5,250 nt of DNA from Rhizobiaceae bacterium (GTDB lineage: Bacteria > Pseudomonadota > Alphaproteobacteria > Rhizobiales > Rhizobiaceae). The translations under genes were made by a program, and so were the position numbers. The notes beneath the pieces were generated by a model. That model was not told where the DNA came from. It worked only from the letters and a program-made list of their open reading frames with translations, and did not search any database. Where the stretch lies: the NCBI GenBank assembly GCA_913776675.1, contig CAJYRE010000165.1, positions 1 to 5,250 on the forward strand. The letters are read 5' to 3'. Below, one piece after another: positions 1 to 5,250 of this stretch. Every line of letters begins with the position of its first letter. Position 1 is the first letter of the stretch.

Positions 1-1580
1 GGTTCCAGCACACTGTTGCTGTTGGGTGTGGTCAGCAACCACGGATAACGAACTTCAAGCCCGGCCGTGACCATGGAGCGAGCCACGCCTGTGCTATCAT
101 TAAAGTTGCCTGTATAGCCAACAGGGCTGTTCATGTTGTTGCCAAACACATCACCACGGGCAGCCAGCAAAGGCGTTACCAACAAGCCTTCGGACGTATC
201 AAAAGTCCGCTTCCACTCGACTTCGCCTGTCAGGCGGCTGTCATTGCCTTTCAGGCCCTGAAACTTGGTGGGAGATGTGCTTGTAACATTATACAGGTCA
301 GCGGTTGTGCGGTTCAGCGTTGTGAAATTCACCGTTGCTGTCAGTTCGCCACCCATAACCGGTTCTGGCGCGTAATACTTGTAATCCAGCGTTGGGGTGA
401 CAATAGGCTGCTTTTTCTCGGCAATGCTCTGGTTGTCGGCATCCTGCACGTCAAAATAATAGCCGCGCATATCAAACGAATTGCGATCACCACGACCCGT
501 CAAATAGACCTGGCTTGTATGGGTACTCTGGTTGAAGCCTTGCAGATTATAGGTGCGCGCAAAATTGTTATCGGTTTGCGCCATCACATCCCAGCCAAAG
601 GCCCATCGTGGATTGATGGTGAAGGCTCCTGTTGAGCCTACCATGCCACGGAAAGTCTTTTGCGAATCCGATGATCCGGCTGCGAACTTGCTCTTGTCCA
701 TCTGGTTAATGGCTGCAAAACGCAACGTTGCCAGACCGTCCTCGAACTGATGCCGTACTTCCGTATCCAACAGCACGCCCTGGCTCGAATATCCACCCAT
801 GCGGATGGTGGCATCGGTATGGGGAGAAATCGCCCAATAATAGGGAACAATCACCCCGAAACCGAGTTTCTGAGTGGTGCTGAATTGAGGGAACAGAAAA
901 CCGGATTTCCGCTTCACGGTGTTATCCGGAACCGTGATGGCAGGGATCATGGCAATCGAGCGGCCAAACAATTGAAACCGCGCGTTTTCAAGGCGAATCG
1001 TATGCGTTTTGCCGTTTTGAATCACCCGCTCGGCCTTGATTTGCCAAATGGGCGCGCGGCCTTTTTCAACGCAGGGCAGGCAAGCGGTATAGATCCCCTT
1101 GTGGAGAATCATTTCATCGCCACCCACACGCTCGCCTGTCACCGCCGCCATGCGGGTGTTGTCAGGTGTTTCAATACGGAGACTATCAACAAAGCCGTTG
1201 GCAAAGTCATCCGTCACATCCAGCTTGTCAGCATAGATGCGATTGCCGCCAGGCTCGATCATTTCAATATTATCGTAGGCCATCATGCGGCCTGTTTTTT
1301 GATCATACTCCACGCGTCTGGCCACCATCTGGTAGCCCGCATAGTTGATCTGGACGCCGCCGACGGCGGTGACCTTTTGTGCATCCTTATTGTACACGAG
1401 CTCATTCGCTGCGAGCATCAGCTTCGCATCGTTGGGAATTTTCGGCGACAGAATGTTTCGACCGGTCTTTTCCTGCGCCAGCACATCTCCAACAGGAGCC
1501 ATGCATGATGCGCTGAAAGCGACACTGGCCAAAAGGGCTGCCAACAGCCGATTTACGCTTCCGCGGTCACTTGCCGCCAC
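1..1580 (-). CDS. lptD: LPS-assembly protein LptD, N-terminal 526 codons (runs off left edge)
   Basis: Outer-membrane beta-barrel that, with the LptE plug, receives LPS from the periplasmic Lpt bridge and inserts it into the outer leaflet. I translated the whole frame to base 3 and found no stop. The start is a GTG at 1578-1580, 7 bases after a perfect AGGAGG; the next in-frame ATG (1500-1502) would remove the signal peptide. Residues 1-35 form a signal peptide (Arg6, Arg11, hydrophobic 12-25, likely cleavage after Val-Leu-Ala35). Residues ~55-165 are the LptA/OstA-like beta-jellyroll. Residues 164-170 read YTACLPC, followed by PIWQIKAERV, a hallmark of LptD; Cys167 and Cys170 are candidates for the disulfides that control LptD maturation. 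From about residue 268, alternating polar and aromatic strands begin the barrel. The family is usually about 750-800 residues, so roughly a third, including the C-terminal barrel strands, lies outside. It is the last gene visible in the minus-strand operon, and its start shares one base with the lptG stop. Identification is firm. Confidence 0.96.
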   Translation of the reverse strand, partial: MAASDRGSVNRLLAALLASVAFSASCMAPVGDVLAQEKTGRNILSPKIPNDAKLMLAANELVYNKDAQKVTAVGGVQINYAGYQMVARRVEYDQKTGRMMAYDNIEMIEPGGNRIYADKLDVTDDFANGFVDSLRIETPDNTRMAAVTGERVGGDEMILHKGIYTACLPCVEKGRAPIWQIKAERVIQNGKTHTIRLENARFQLFGRSIAMIPAITVPDNTVKRKSGFLFPQFSTTQKLGFGVIVPYYWAISPHTDATIRMGGYSSQGVLLDTEVRHQFEDGLATLRFAAINQMDKSKFAAGSSDSQKTFRGMVGSTGAFTINPRWAFGWDVMAQTDNNFARTYNLQGFNQSTHTSQVYLTGRGDRNSFDMRGYYFDVQDADNQSIAEKKQPIVTPTLDYKYYAPEPVMGGELTATVNFTTLNRTTADLYNVTSTSPTKFQGLKGNDSRLTGEVEWKRTFDTSEGLLVTPLLAARGDVFGNNMNSPVGYTGNFNDSTGVARSMVTAGLEVRYPWLLTTPNSNSVLE

Positions 1581-2668
1581 TAACCATCCTCCTGATGAAG
1601 CAAAATTGTCGCTCCGAGTGCCATTGCTACAACCACGGGAGACCAGGTTGCAACAAATGGCGGAACCACACCACTGCTTCCGAACGCTTTTACGAGCACT
1701 GTTGTCACATAAAGCACGAAGCCTGAAATGATTCCACCCAGAATCACAGAACGTGACTGATTGAAACGACTGAATTTGAGAGAAACAGTGGCGGCAATCA
1801 ATGTCATGGCAACGATAAGGAAAGGTGTGGACAGCAGAGAGTGAAACTGCGTTTCCAGTCTTTTCGTTGAGATTCCGAAGGATCGCGCGACCGCTATTTT
1901 GTTAGAAAGATCATAAAAAGCAACAGTATCCGGCTGTGCGAGACGCTCCTGTAAAAAGTCCTGCTTCAAATTGGTACGTAACTTGTCAGTCTTGTGCCGC
2001 ACTGGTGTTTCGCCCGGACGGGTTTCAACAACGTCATTAAGTTCCCAGTAACCATTTTTCAACTTGGCTGTGGATGCATCCTGTCGATAGGCAATCCGAC
2101 CATCGCTGTCAAAGTGAATAAACACGGGTTGGACCAGCAATGTGCCGTTTTCCAGCACGGAAGAGGCACCGATGATGGTGTCATCCCGGTCTGAAATCTG
2201 CCGTATCCATGGAACGATATTGCTATCATTGCTGGCATTGCTCGAATCACTCCAGGCAGCCTCTTGCGATTGCGCCCATTGCTGTCCGATGGCAGCCAGC
2301 GGATTGAGAATAAGCGAACTGCCCACACCCAGAATAAAAGCGCCCAGCAGGAACGGAAACATGAATTGCCACACCGAAATTCCTGCCGCACGTGCCACAA
2401 CCAGCTCTGAACGGCGATTGAGCGCAATCAGGGCTGTCATACCGGCAAAAAGGGCAATGAAGGGCATTGTCTGTTGCAAGATCAGCGGAAGCCGCATGAG
2501 CGTCAGCAGAAACACGCCCAACAGCGATGCGCCCTTGGCATCGGAATAGCGGCCACTGACTTCGCTGAAATCAATCAGGAAAATAATCGAGGCAACACCA
2601 ATGAGGAACCAGAAAACGGTTATGGCGTAGCGCTTGAGAAAATAGCGGCTGAGTGTGCCCAACATCAT
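1580..2668 (-). CDS. lptG: LPS export ABC transporter permease LptG
   Basis: Inner-membrane subunit of LptB2FG, which uses LptB ATP hydrolysis to pull LPS out of the inner membrane and pass it to the periplasmic LptC-LptA bridge. The 362-residue length is normal for the family. The topology is three N-terminal membrane segments (about 14-34, 52-83 and 100-122), a periplasmic beta-jellyroll (about 125-265) and three C-terminal segments (about 280-297, 305-328 and 336-357). Residues 84-98 (NRRSELVVARAAGIS) match the cytoplasmic coupling helix that contacts LptB, with Glu88 in the conserved SEL motif. Residues 271-284 (LETQFHSLLSTPFL) are the conserved entry to the fourth segment. The start is the first of two adjacent ATG codons; it overlaps the lptF stop as ATGA and lies 6 bases after GGAGG. 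LptF and LptG are paralogues. Gene order and the RRSEL signature favour LptG for this one, and LptF for the upstream gene. Confidence 0.95.
   Translation of the reverse strand: MMLGTLSRYFLKRYAITVFWFLIGVASIIFLIDFSEVSGRYSDAKGASLLGVFLLTLMRLPLILQQTMPFIALFAGMTALIALNRRSELVVARAAGISVWQFMFPFLLGAFILGVGSSLILNPLAAIGQQWAQSQEAAWSDSSNASNDSNIVPWIRQISDRDDTIIGASSVLENGTLLVQPVFIHFDSDGRIAYRQDASTAKLKNGYWELNDVVETRPGETPVRHKTDKLRTNLKQDFLQERLAQPDTVAFYDLSNKIAVARSFGISTKRLETQFHSLLSTPFLIVAMTLIAATVSLKFSRFNQSRSVILGGIISGFVLYVTTVLVKAFGSSGVVPPFVATWSPVVVAMALGATILLHQEDG
1588..1593 (-). promoter_or_regulatory. Ribosome binding site of lptD
   Basis: A perfect AGGAGG on the minus strand sits inside the last codons of lptG, 7 bases before the GTG at 1580-1578. 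It decides the lptD start. No in-frame ATG lies at a suitable distance, and the ATG overlapping the end of this motif is out of frame. The lptG TAG and lptD GTG share one base (TAGTG), so terminating ribosomes could restart here. Confidence 0.85.
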
Positions 2669-3843
2669 GCGCCGCCTCCATTGCTTTTGCCGCGAAGGTC
2701 AGCAATCCGCATCTGCACGCGCACAAGGATTTTATCCACAAGGCGGAAAAAGGCTGGCTGTCGGGTCGAGCGTTTCTGGCGCAAGAGAAGGTATGCGGCA
2801 ACGCCACCACTGACCAGCGGTGTGGCATACATCAAATAAACATAGGCACTGTTGGTTTCCACCTTGTTGCCTGCATAGAAGGAAAGCCACCGGAGCAGCA
2901 GCGCAATGGTCAGCGCCGACACCATCGGATGCAGACGGGCCTCACGGTGCGATTTTGCATCGCCAGCGATGACCAACGCAATCAGGGCAAAGGCAAACGG
3001 CAGGAGCCACTCGGTCATACGCTTGTGCAACTCGGCCGTATAAGCGCCCGGACGCGCCTTGTAATCTTCATCACTGGGATCAGGATTGAGCAGAAAGCTC
3101 AGGCTGCGGTCGCTGGCGCGCAAGTTTGCCTTGCCGCGCGATGCGGTCAGATCAGACAGGTCGAATGCGTAGGAATCAAAGCGCACGATGGAGACATCCT
3201 CGCCGGGCGCTTTGCGCTGCACTTCGCCATCGTGCATGATCAGGGCTGTGCCGGTTTTATCCACGGCACCTTCACGGGCGTAATAGATGAGGGCGTAATT
3301 CGGATCCCGATAATCGGCAACAAACAAGCCCTTGAGAACACGTCCGGCCAGCCGCTGGGAAATCTGCACATAGAGATTGTCCTCAACCTTGCGGAAGGAC
3401 TTTTCCTCAATCACCGTTGAGAGAAGATCGGCATAGGCATTGGCAATCATTTGCCGCGCCGCCATCTTCACCCGTGGCTGCACATCATTGGTAATGAACA
3501 ACGTGAGCAGGCTTGCAGCCAGAGCAAACAACAGAATGGGTCGCAAGATGATGGAACGCGAAGCCCCTGCGGCATCAATGACAGGGAGTTCCGAGTCATT
3601 GTTCATAGCCGTGAGCGTTTGCGTGATGCCGATGACCAGCGCGAAGGGCATGACCACCGGAATGATGGTAGGAAGAATCAGCGTTGCCAGTGTGGCAAAG
3701 CTGCCAATGGATTGCCCTGTGTCTGTTACCAGATTGATGCGTGCCAGAACCTGAGTCGTCCATATAATGGCGAGCACCGGCAGCAAGGCTGTCAGAAACA
3801 TCTGGGCGACACGTCGCAATATATAGATTTCTAAAAGCTTCAT
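2665..3843 (-). CDS. lptF: LPS export ABC transporter permease LptF
   Basis: The second inner-membrane permease subunit of LptB2FG, partner of LptG. It has 392 residues: three N-terminal membrane segments (about 12-34, 50-78 and 97-117), a periplasmic beta-jellyroll (about 120-270) and three C-terminal segments (about 277-294, 304-323 and 332-354). Residues 81-95 (NNDSELPVIDAAGAS) are the LptB-contacting coupling helix with the conserved SEL. Residues 272-285 (LHKRMTEWLLPFAF) match the conserved Leu-His-x-Arg entry to segment 4. The protein is somewhat longer than enterobacterial LptF. The excess is a basic cytoplasmic tail (about 355-392) rich in Arg and Lys. The ATG at 3841-3843 is preceded by a modest purine-rich AGGCAGGG. 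The gene lies 83 bases downstream of the PAP2 gene on the same strand and overlaps lptG by 4 bases, so lptF-lptG-lptD form an operon. Whether PAP2 is cotranscribed is not settled by sequence. Confidence 0.95.
   Translation of the reverse strand: MKLLEIYILRRVAQMFLTALLPVLAIIWTTQVLARINLVTDTGQSIGSFATLATLILPTIIPVVMPFALVIGITQTLTAMNNDSELPVIDAAGASRSIILRPILLFALAASLLTLFITNDVQPRVKMAARQMIANAYADLLSTVIEEKSFRKVEDNLYVQISQRLAGRVLKGLFVADYRDPNYALIYYAREGAVDKTGTALIMHDGEVQRKAPGEDVSIVRFDSYAFDLSDLTASRGKANLRASDRSLSFLLNPDPSDEDYKARPGAYTAELHKRMTEWLLPFAFALIALVIAGDAKSHREARLHPMVSALTIALLLRWLSFYAGNKVETNSAYVYLMYATPLVSGGVAAYLLLRQKRSTRQPAFFRLVDKILVRVQMRIADLRGKSNGGGA
2675..2679 (-). promoter_or_regulatory. Ribosome binding site of lptG
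   Basis: GGAGG on the minus strand lies within the terminal Gly codons of lptF, 6 bases before the first ATG of lptG and 9 before the second. This spacing supports the first ATG and a 4-base ATGA overlap with the lptF stop, consistent with translational coupling of the two permease subunits. Confidence 0.7.
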
Positions 3844-3877
3844 GCCTGACCCTGCCTGTGGTCCCTATTTGCCCTTG

Positions 3878-3895
3878 CTTGTTTGAAAAAACAAG
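3878..3895 (-). other. Small AT-rich hairpin between the PAP2 gene and lptF
   Basis: A perfect 7-base inverted repeat, CTTGTTT and AAACAAG, encloses a 4-base loop (3885-3888). It occupies the middle of the 83-base gap (3844-3926) upstream of lptF. The stem is AT-rich and is not followed by a T-run on the minus strand, so it is not a convincing intrinsic terminator. It could be a weak pause site, an operator-like palindrome in a promoter region of lptF, or chance. I saw no convincing -35/-10 pair in the gap. Confidence 0.35.
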
Positions 3896-3926
3896 AGCCC
3901 GTGTTCCAATCACCTGTGCAGGACCT

Positions 3927-4763
3927 CTATCGATCGGAATATGAGCGCTTTTGCGGCTTGGTGCGCAGATGATAAATGGCAAAAACCCAGGCAAAAATCA
4001 CCGGAGATGACAGCCAGCCAAGAATGGCATCTGACAGGTAATGCCCCCCGAAGGCCACGCGCAACAGCGGCGTGAGAATCGAGGCGATGACCAAGGCCGG
4101 GCCCAATCTTTTGCGCCATACATCCGGCAAAAGGGCCACAATGCACAACAACATGCCAGCGCCTGCTGCTTCACCGGAAATGAACGAGCAATTGCTCTGG
4201 CAGGCACCGGCAAAGCTGCCAGCGGGCATAAAATCGAACGGACCACCAAACAAGTTGGTTTCCATGGGGCGCGGCCGCCCTGACCATTCTTTGAGGACAA
4301 CATTCACGATGAAAATCGGCCCGATCAGCACGGAGATGAGCGCCAGTGACAGCTTGGTGATCCCATCGTTGTTGCGTTTTTTCAGGAGTGGAAACTCACT
4401 GACGCGCTTGTCTTTCGATTGAACAAGACAAACAACCAGCGCGACCAGAAGGCATAGAATCATGCCATGGGGCATAAAGAACAGCAGTTTTCGAACAAGC
4501 TTTGCCAGTGCATTCTGGCTGACGGGAAAATCGCCACAGATCACCTGCCCAAGCGTATCACCGCAGGCATGTGCGCGGAAAAACAGGCTTGCAACATCCT
4601 GATCAAGGCTGGGAAAATGATAAAAAAGCCAGAGCAGGGCGATCCAGACCGCGGACAGCGTAAGAGCCGTGCCGATGGATGCTCTCGTCAGGTCCGGGGC
4701 GCAATCAAGCCTGTTCCACAGTGTCTTTCTATCGTGCCGAGGGGGCTGGGCATGCTGGCTCAT
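3927..4763 (-). CDS. PAP2-family membrane phosphatase, lipid A phosphatase-like
   Basis: A 278-residue polytopic inner-membrane protein with the three-part signature of the type 2 phosphatidic acid phosphatase superfamily. Motif 1 is K-x6-RP (Lys158, Arg165-Pro166). Motif 2 is SGE at 196-198 (context NCSFISGEAAG). Motif 3 is R-x5-H-x3-D (Arg235, His241, Asp245), where His241 is the expected nucleophile. Membrane segments lie at about 32-50, 97-116, 137-157, 199-213, 220-237 and 248-265, placing the active site at the periplasmic face. Motif 2 classically ends in His, and Glu198 here is a variant. The family dephosphorylates lipid phosphates or pyrophosphates such as phosphatidate, undecaprenyl pyrophosphate or lipid A (LpxE/LpxF type). 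The position directly upstream of lptF makes LPS lipid A, or a related envelope lipid, the leading guess; that is inference. The ATG at 4761-4763 gives a charged N-terminus before segment 1, but its Shine-Dalgarno is weak. Family assignment is strong and substrate uncertain, so no symbol is given. Confidence 0.9.
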   Translation of the reverse strand: MSQHAQPPRHDRKTLWNRLDCAPDLTRASIGTALTLSAVWIALLWLFYHFPSLDQDVASLFFRAHACGDTLGQVICGDFPVSQNALAKLVRKLLFFMPHGMILCLLVALVVCLVQSKDKRVSEFPLLKKRNNDGITKLSLALISVLIGPIFIVNVVLKEWSGRPRPMETNLFGGPFDFMPAGSFAGACQSNCSFISGEAAGAGMLLCIVALLPDVWRKRLGPALVIASILTPLLRVAFGGHYLSDAILGWLSSPVIFAWVFAIYHLRTKPQKRSYSDR

Positions 4764-4819
4764 GGCGCGCTTTCAGGCTTGTCTCTTGGAGTGTTTGCGG
4801 GCTTCTTAGCGCGGGTTGC

Positions 4820-4879
4820 TCAAAAGAACCAGATGGCCTTTGTGCCTCTGCTGGAATGAATGCGGGCAAGCAGGGTCAT
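4820..4879 (-). CDS. Candidate 19-residue small ORF upstream of the PAP2 gene (speculative)
   Basis: On the minus strand an ATG (4877-4879) lies 7 bases after GAGG (4887-4890) and opens a 19-codon frame ending in TGA at 4820-4822. The predicted peptide is MTLLARIHSSRGTKAIWFF, with a basic middle and an aromatic Trp-Phe-Phe end. It lies 56 bases before the PAP2 start, in the same direction, so it would sit in the 5' leader if transcription begins upstream of it. It might be a leader peptide or a small protein, but an ORF this short with a four-base Shine-Dalgarno can easily arise by chance. I do not recognise the peptide, and no attenuator-like pair of alternative hairpins is obvious after it. 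Confidence 0.2.
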   Translation of the reverse strand: MTLLARIHSSRGTKAIWFF

Positions 4880-4994
4880 TTTCGGACCTCGCAACCATGG
4901 CGCTTTTGCACACGAAAATCGCTGTTTGCCACTCTATTTGTTGCAATCTGGTGCAAAACCGACATGATCACCGCCTGTTTGAACATGCAATGCC

Positions 4995-4998
4995 GGAG
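4995..4998 (+). promoter_or_regulatory. Ribosome binding site of pepA
   Basis: GGAG lies 6 bases before the ATG at 5005. It is the only well-placed Shine-Dalgarno near the frame, and it fixes the start of the aminopeptidase gene. Confidence 0.65.
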
Positions 4999-5004
4999 TC
5001 GATT

Positions 5005-5250
5005 ATGGCCGCCAAGCTTGAAATTTCGTTTGTATCGTCAGCCTCCCTTCAGGGCGGGCTTGCTCTAAGCCTGAAAGAGGCAGATGCATCAGCTCCTGCG
5101 GCGGCAGCGGATGTTGATCCGGCAGGCACGTTTGCCAAGGCTGCCTCTGCGGCGCGTTTCAAGGCAAAGGCCATGACGGCGCTGGATATGCTGGCTCCGG
5201 CGGGTTCGCCTGTGGATCGGCGTGAAGACGCTCTACATCGCGCCGGGTTC
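5005..5250 (+). CDS. pepA: Leucyl aminopeptidase PepA, N-terminal fragment; last ~10 codons foreign
   Basis: Cytosolic aminopeptidase A (M17 family), a two-metal hexameric enzyme that removes N-terminal residues from peptides. Only the N-terminal regulatory/oligomerisation domain is in the window, and the metal ligands and catalytic residues would be far downstream. The start MAAKLEISFVSS, the ADVDPAGTFAKAA segment (about residues 36-48), the FKAKAMTALDMLAP stretch and SPVDR (68-72) match the usual N-terminus of rhizobial PepA proteins as I know them. The start is supported by GGAG 6 bases upstream. After Arg72 the family normally continues with a hydrophobic strand leading to a Val-x-Gly-Leu-Gly type motif. 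Here the frame instead reads REDALHRAGF, which does not fit. From about 5214 the DNA looks like IS3-family transposase sequence in another frame. The reading frame stays open to the edge, but pepA may be disrupted here or the sequence may be chimeric. The gene is divergent from the lpt block. Confidence 0.75.
   Translation, partial: MAAKLEISFVSSASLQGGLALSLKEADASAPAAAADVDPAGTFAKAASAARFKAKAMTALDMLAPAGSPVDRREDALHRAGF
5214..5250 (+). mobile_element. Possible IS3-family transposase (OrfB) fragment at right edge
   Basis: Read in the frame with a codon start at 5216, the last bases encode IGVKTLYIAPG and the first two bases of a Ser codon. In IS3-family OrfB integrases this matches the conserved stretch that continues as SPWENGY and then the catalytic Glu of the DDE triad. 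This is internal transposase coding sequence, not an IS terminus, so no inverted repeat or target duplication is visible at the junction. The bases 5214-5220 (GGATCGG) fit both the pepA Val-Asp-Arg codons and the transposase frame, which would be consistent with short homology at a join. Only ~35 bases are visible, so a truncated IS, an insertion deletion product or an assembly artefact remain possible. Confidence 0.5.

Larger units (their letters stand above)
4764..5004. promoter_or_regulatory. Divergent intergenic region between the PAP2 gene and pepA
   Basis: This 241-base spacer must hold the start signals for pepA (plus strand) and probably for the PAP2-lpt block (minus strand), because the genes point away from each other. 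I could not pick a convincing -35/-10 pair for either direction. Visible elements are an inverted repeat TTGCA-6-TGCAA (4941-4956), a GANTC sequence (4996-5000) overlapping the pepA ribosome binding site, and a 19-codon minus-strand ORF (4820-4879). GANTC is the target of the cell-cycle methyltransferase CcrM in many alphaproteobacteria, but a single copy means little. Confidence 0.5.

Noticed and set aside
750..1508. 252-codon open frame on the plus strand opposite lptD
   Set aside because: It is the antisense shadow of lptD, whose minus-strand frame is open throughout and carries clear LptD motifs. The plus-strand product resembles no family I know and lacks a good ribosome binding site.
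1503..1515. Ser-Ala-Ser-Cys26 in the LptD signal peptide as a lipobox
   Set aside because: LptD is not a lipoprotein, the -3 position is Ser and not Leu, and a better signal peptidase I site (Val-Leu-Ala35) follows.
2653..3420. 255-codon open frame on the plus strand opposite lptF
   Set aside because: It lies entirely within lptF/lptG coding sequence, and the translation has no recognisable domains; codon bias of lptF explains it.
3866..3894. TTGTTT-17-CAAATA as a minus-strand promoter for lptF
   Set aside because: The -10 hexamer matches the consensus at only two positions, so it is not distinguishable from background.
4941..4956. TTGCA-6-TGCAA inverted repeat as an operator upstream of pepA
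   Set aside because: Five-base arms are expected by chance and it matches no regulator site I can name, so it is mentioned only within the spacer entry.
4467..5068. Plus-strand open frames of about 130 codons spanning the PAP2 N-terminus and the spacer
   Set aside because: They are antisense to the PAP2 gene or overlap the pepA start in the wrong frame, and their products have no recognisable features.

Overview
The window reads as chromosomal DNA from an alphaproteobacterium, most likely of the order Hyphomicrobiales (Rhizobiales) and plausibly Brucella/Ochrobactrum-like. The grounds are the style of the LptD, LptF and LptG proteins, the arrangement of an lptF-lptG-lptD operon divergent from a leucyl aminopeptidase gene, and moderate GC. 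The genus is an inference from remembered family features and was not searched.

Layout. From about 4763 down to base 1, the minus strand carries four genes in one direction. They are a PAP2-family membrane phosphatase (3927-4763), lptF (2665-3843), lptG (1580-2668) and the first 526 codons of lptD (1-1580, running off the left edge). lptF and lptG overlap by 4 bases, and lptG and lptD share a single base. lptD starts at a GTG behind a perfect AGGAGG. A 241-base divergent spacer (4764-5004) separates this block from a plus-strand gene starting at 5005. That gene encodes the N-terminus of a leucyl aminopeptidase (PepA) and runs toward the right edge.

Function. LptF and LptG are the inner-membrane permease pair of the LptB2FG ABC transporter, which extracts lipopolysaccharide from the inner membrane. 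LptD is the outer-membrane translocon that inserts it on the cell surface. The window therefore holds both ends of the LPS export bridge. The adjacent PAP2 enzyme resembles lipid (A) phosphatases, so it may trim phosphate from the exported lipid, but its substrate cannot be fixed from sequence. PepA is a cytosolic peptidase with no obvious link to LPS.

Oddities. The last ~35 bases no longer look like pepA. In another frame they encode a peptide typical of the IS3-family transposase (OrfB) catalytic core, which suggests a pepA disruption, an IS remnant or an assembly chimera. The PAP2 protein has Ser-Gly-Glu where the classical motif has Ser-Gly-His. The divergent spacer contains a 19-codon ORF with its own Shine-Dalgarno sequence. 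No tRNA, rRNA, CRISPR array or novel multi-gene system was found; apart from the right edge this is a conserved housekeeping region.
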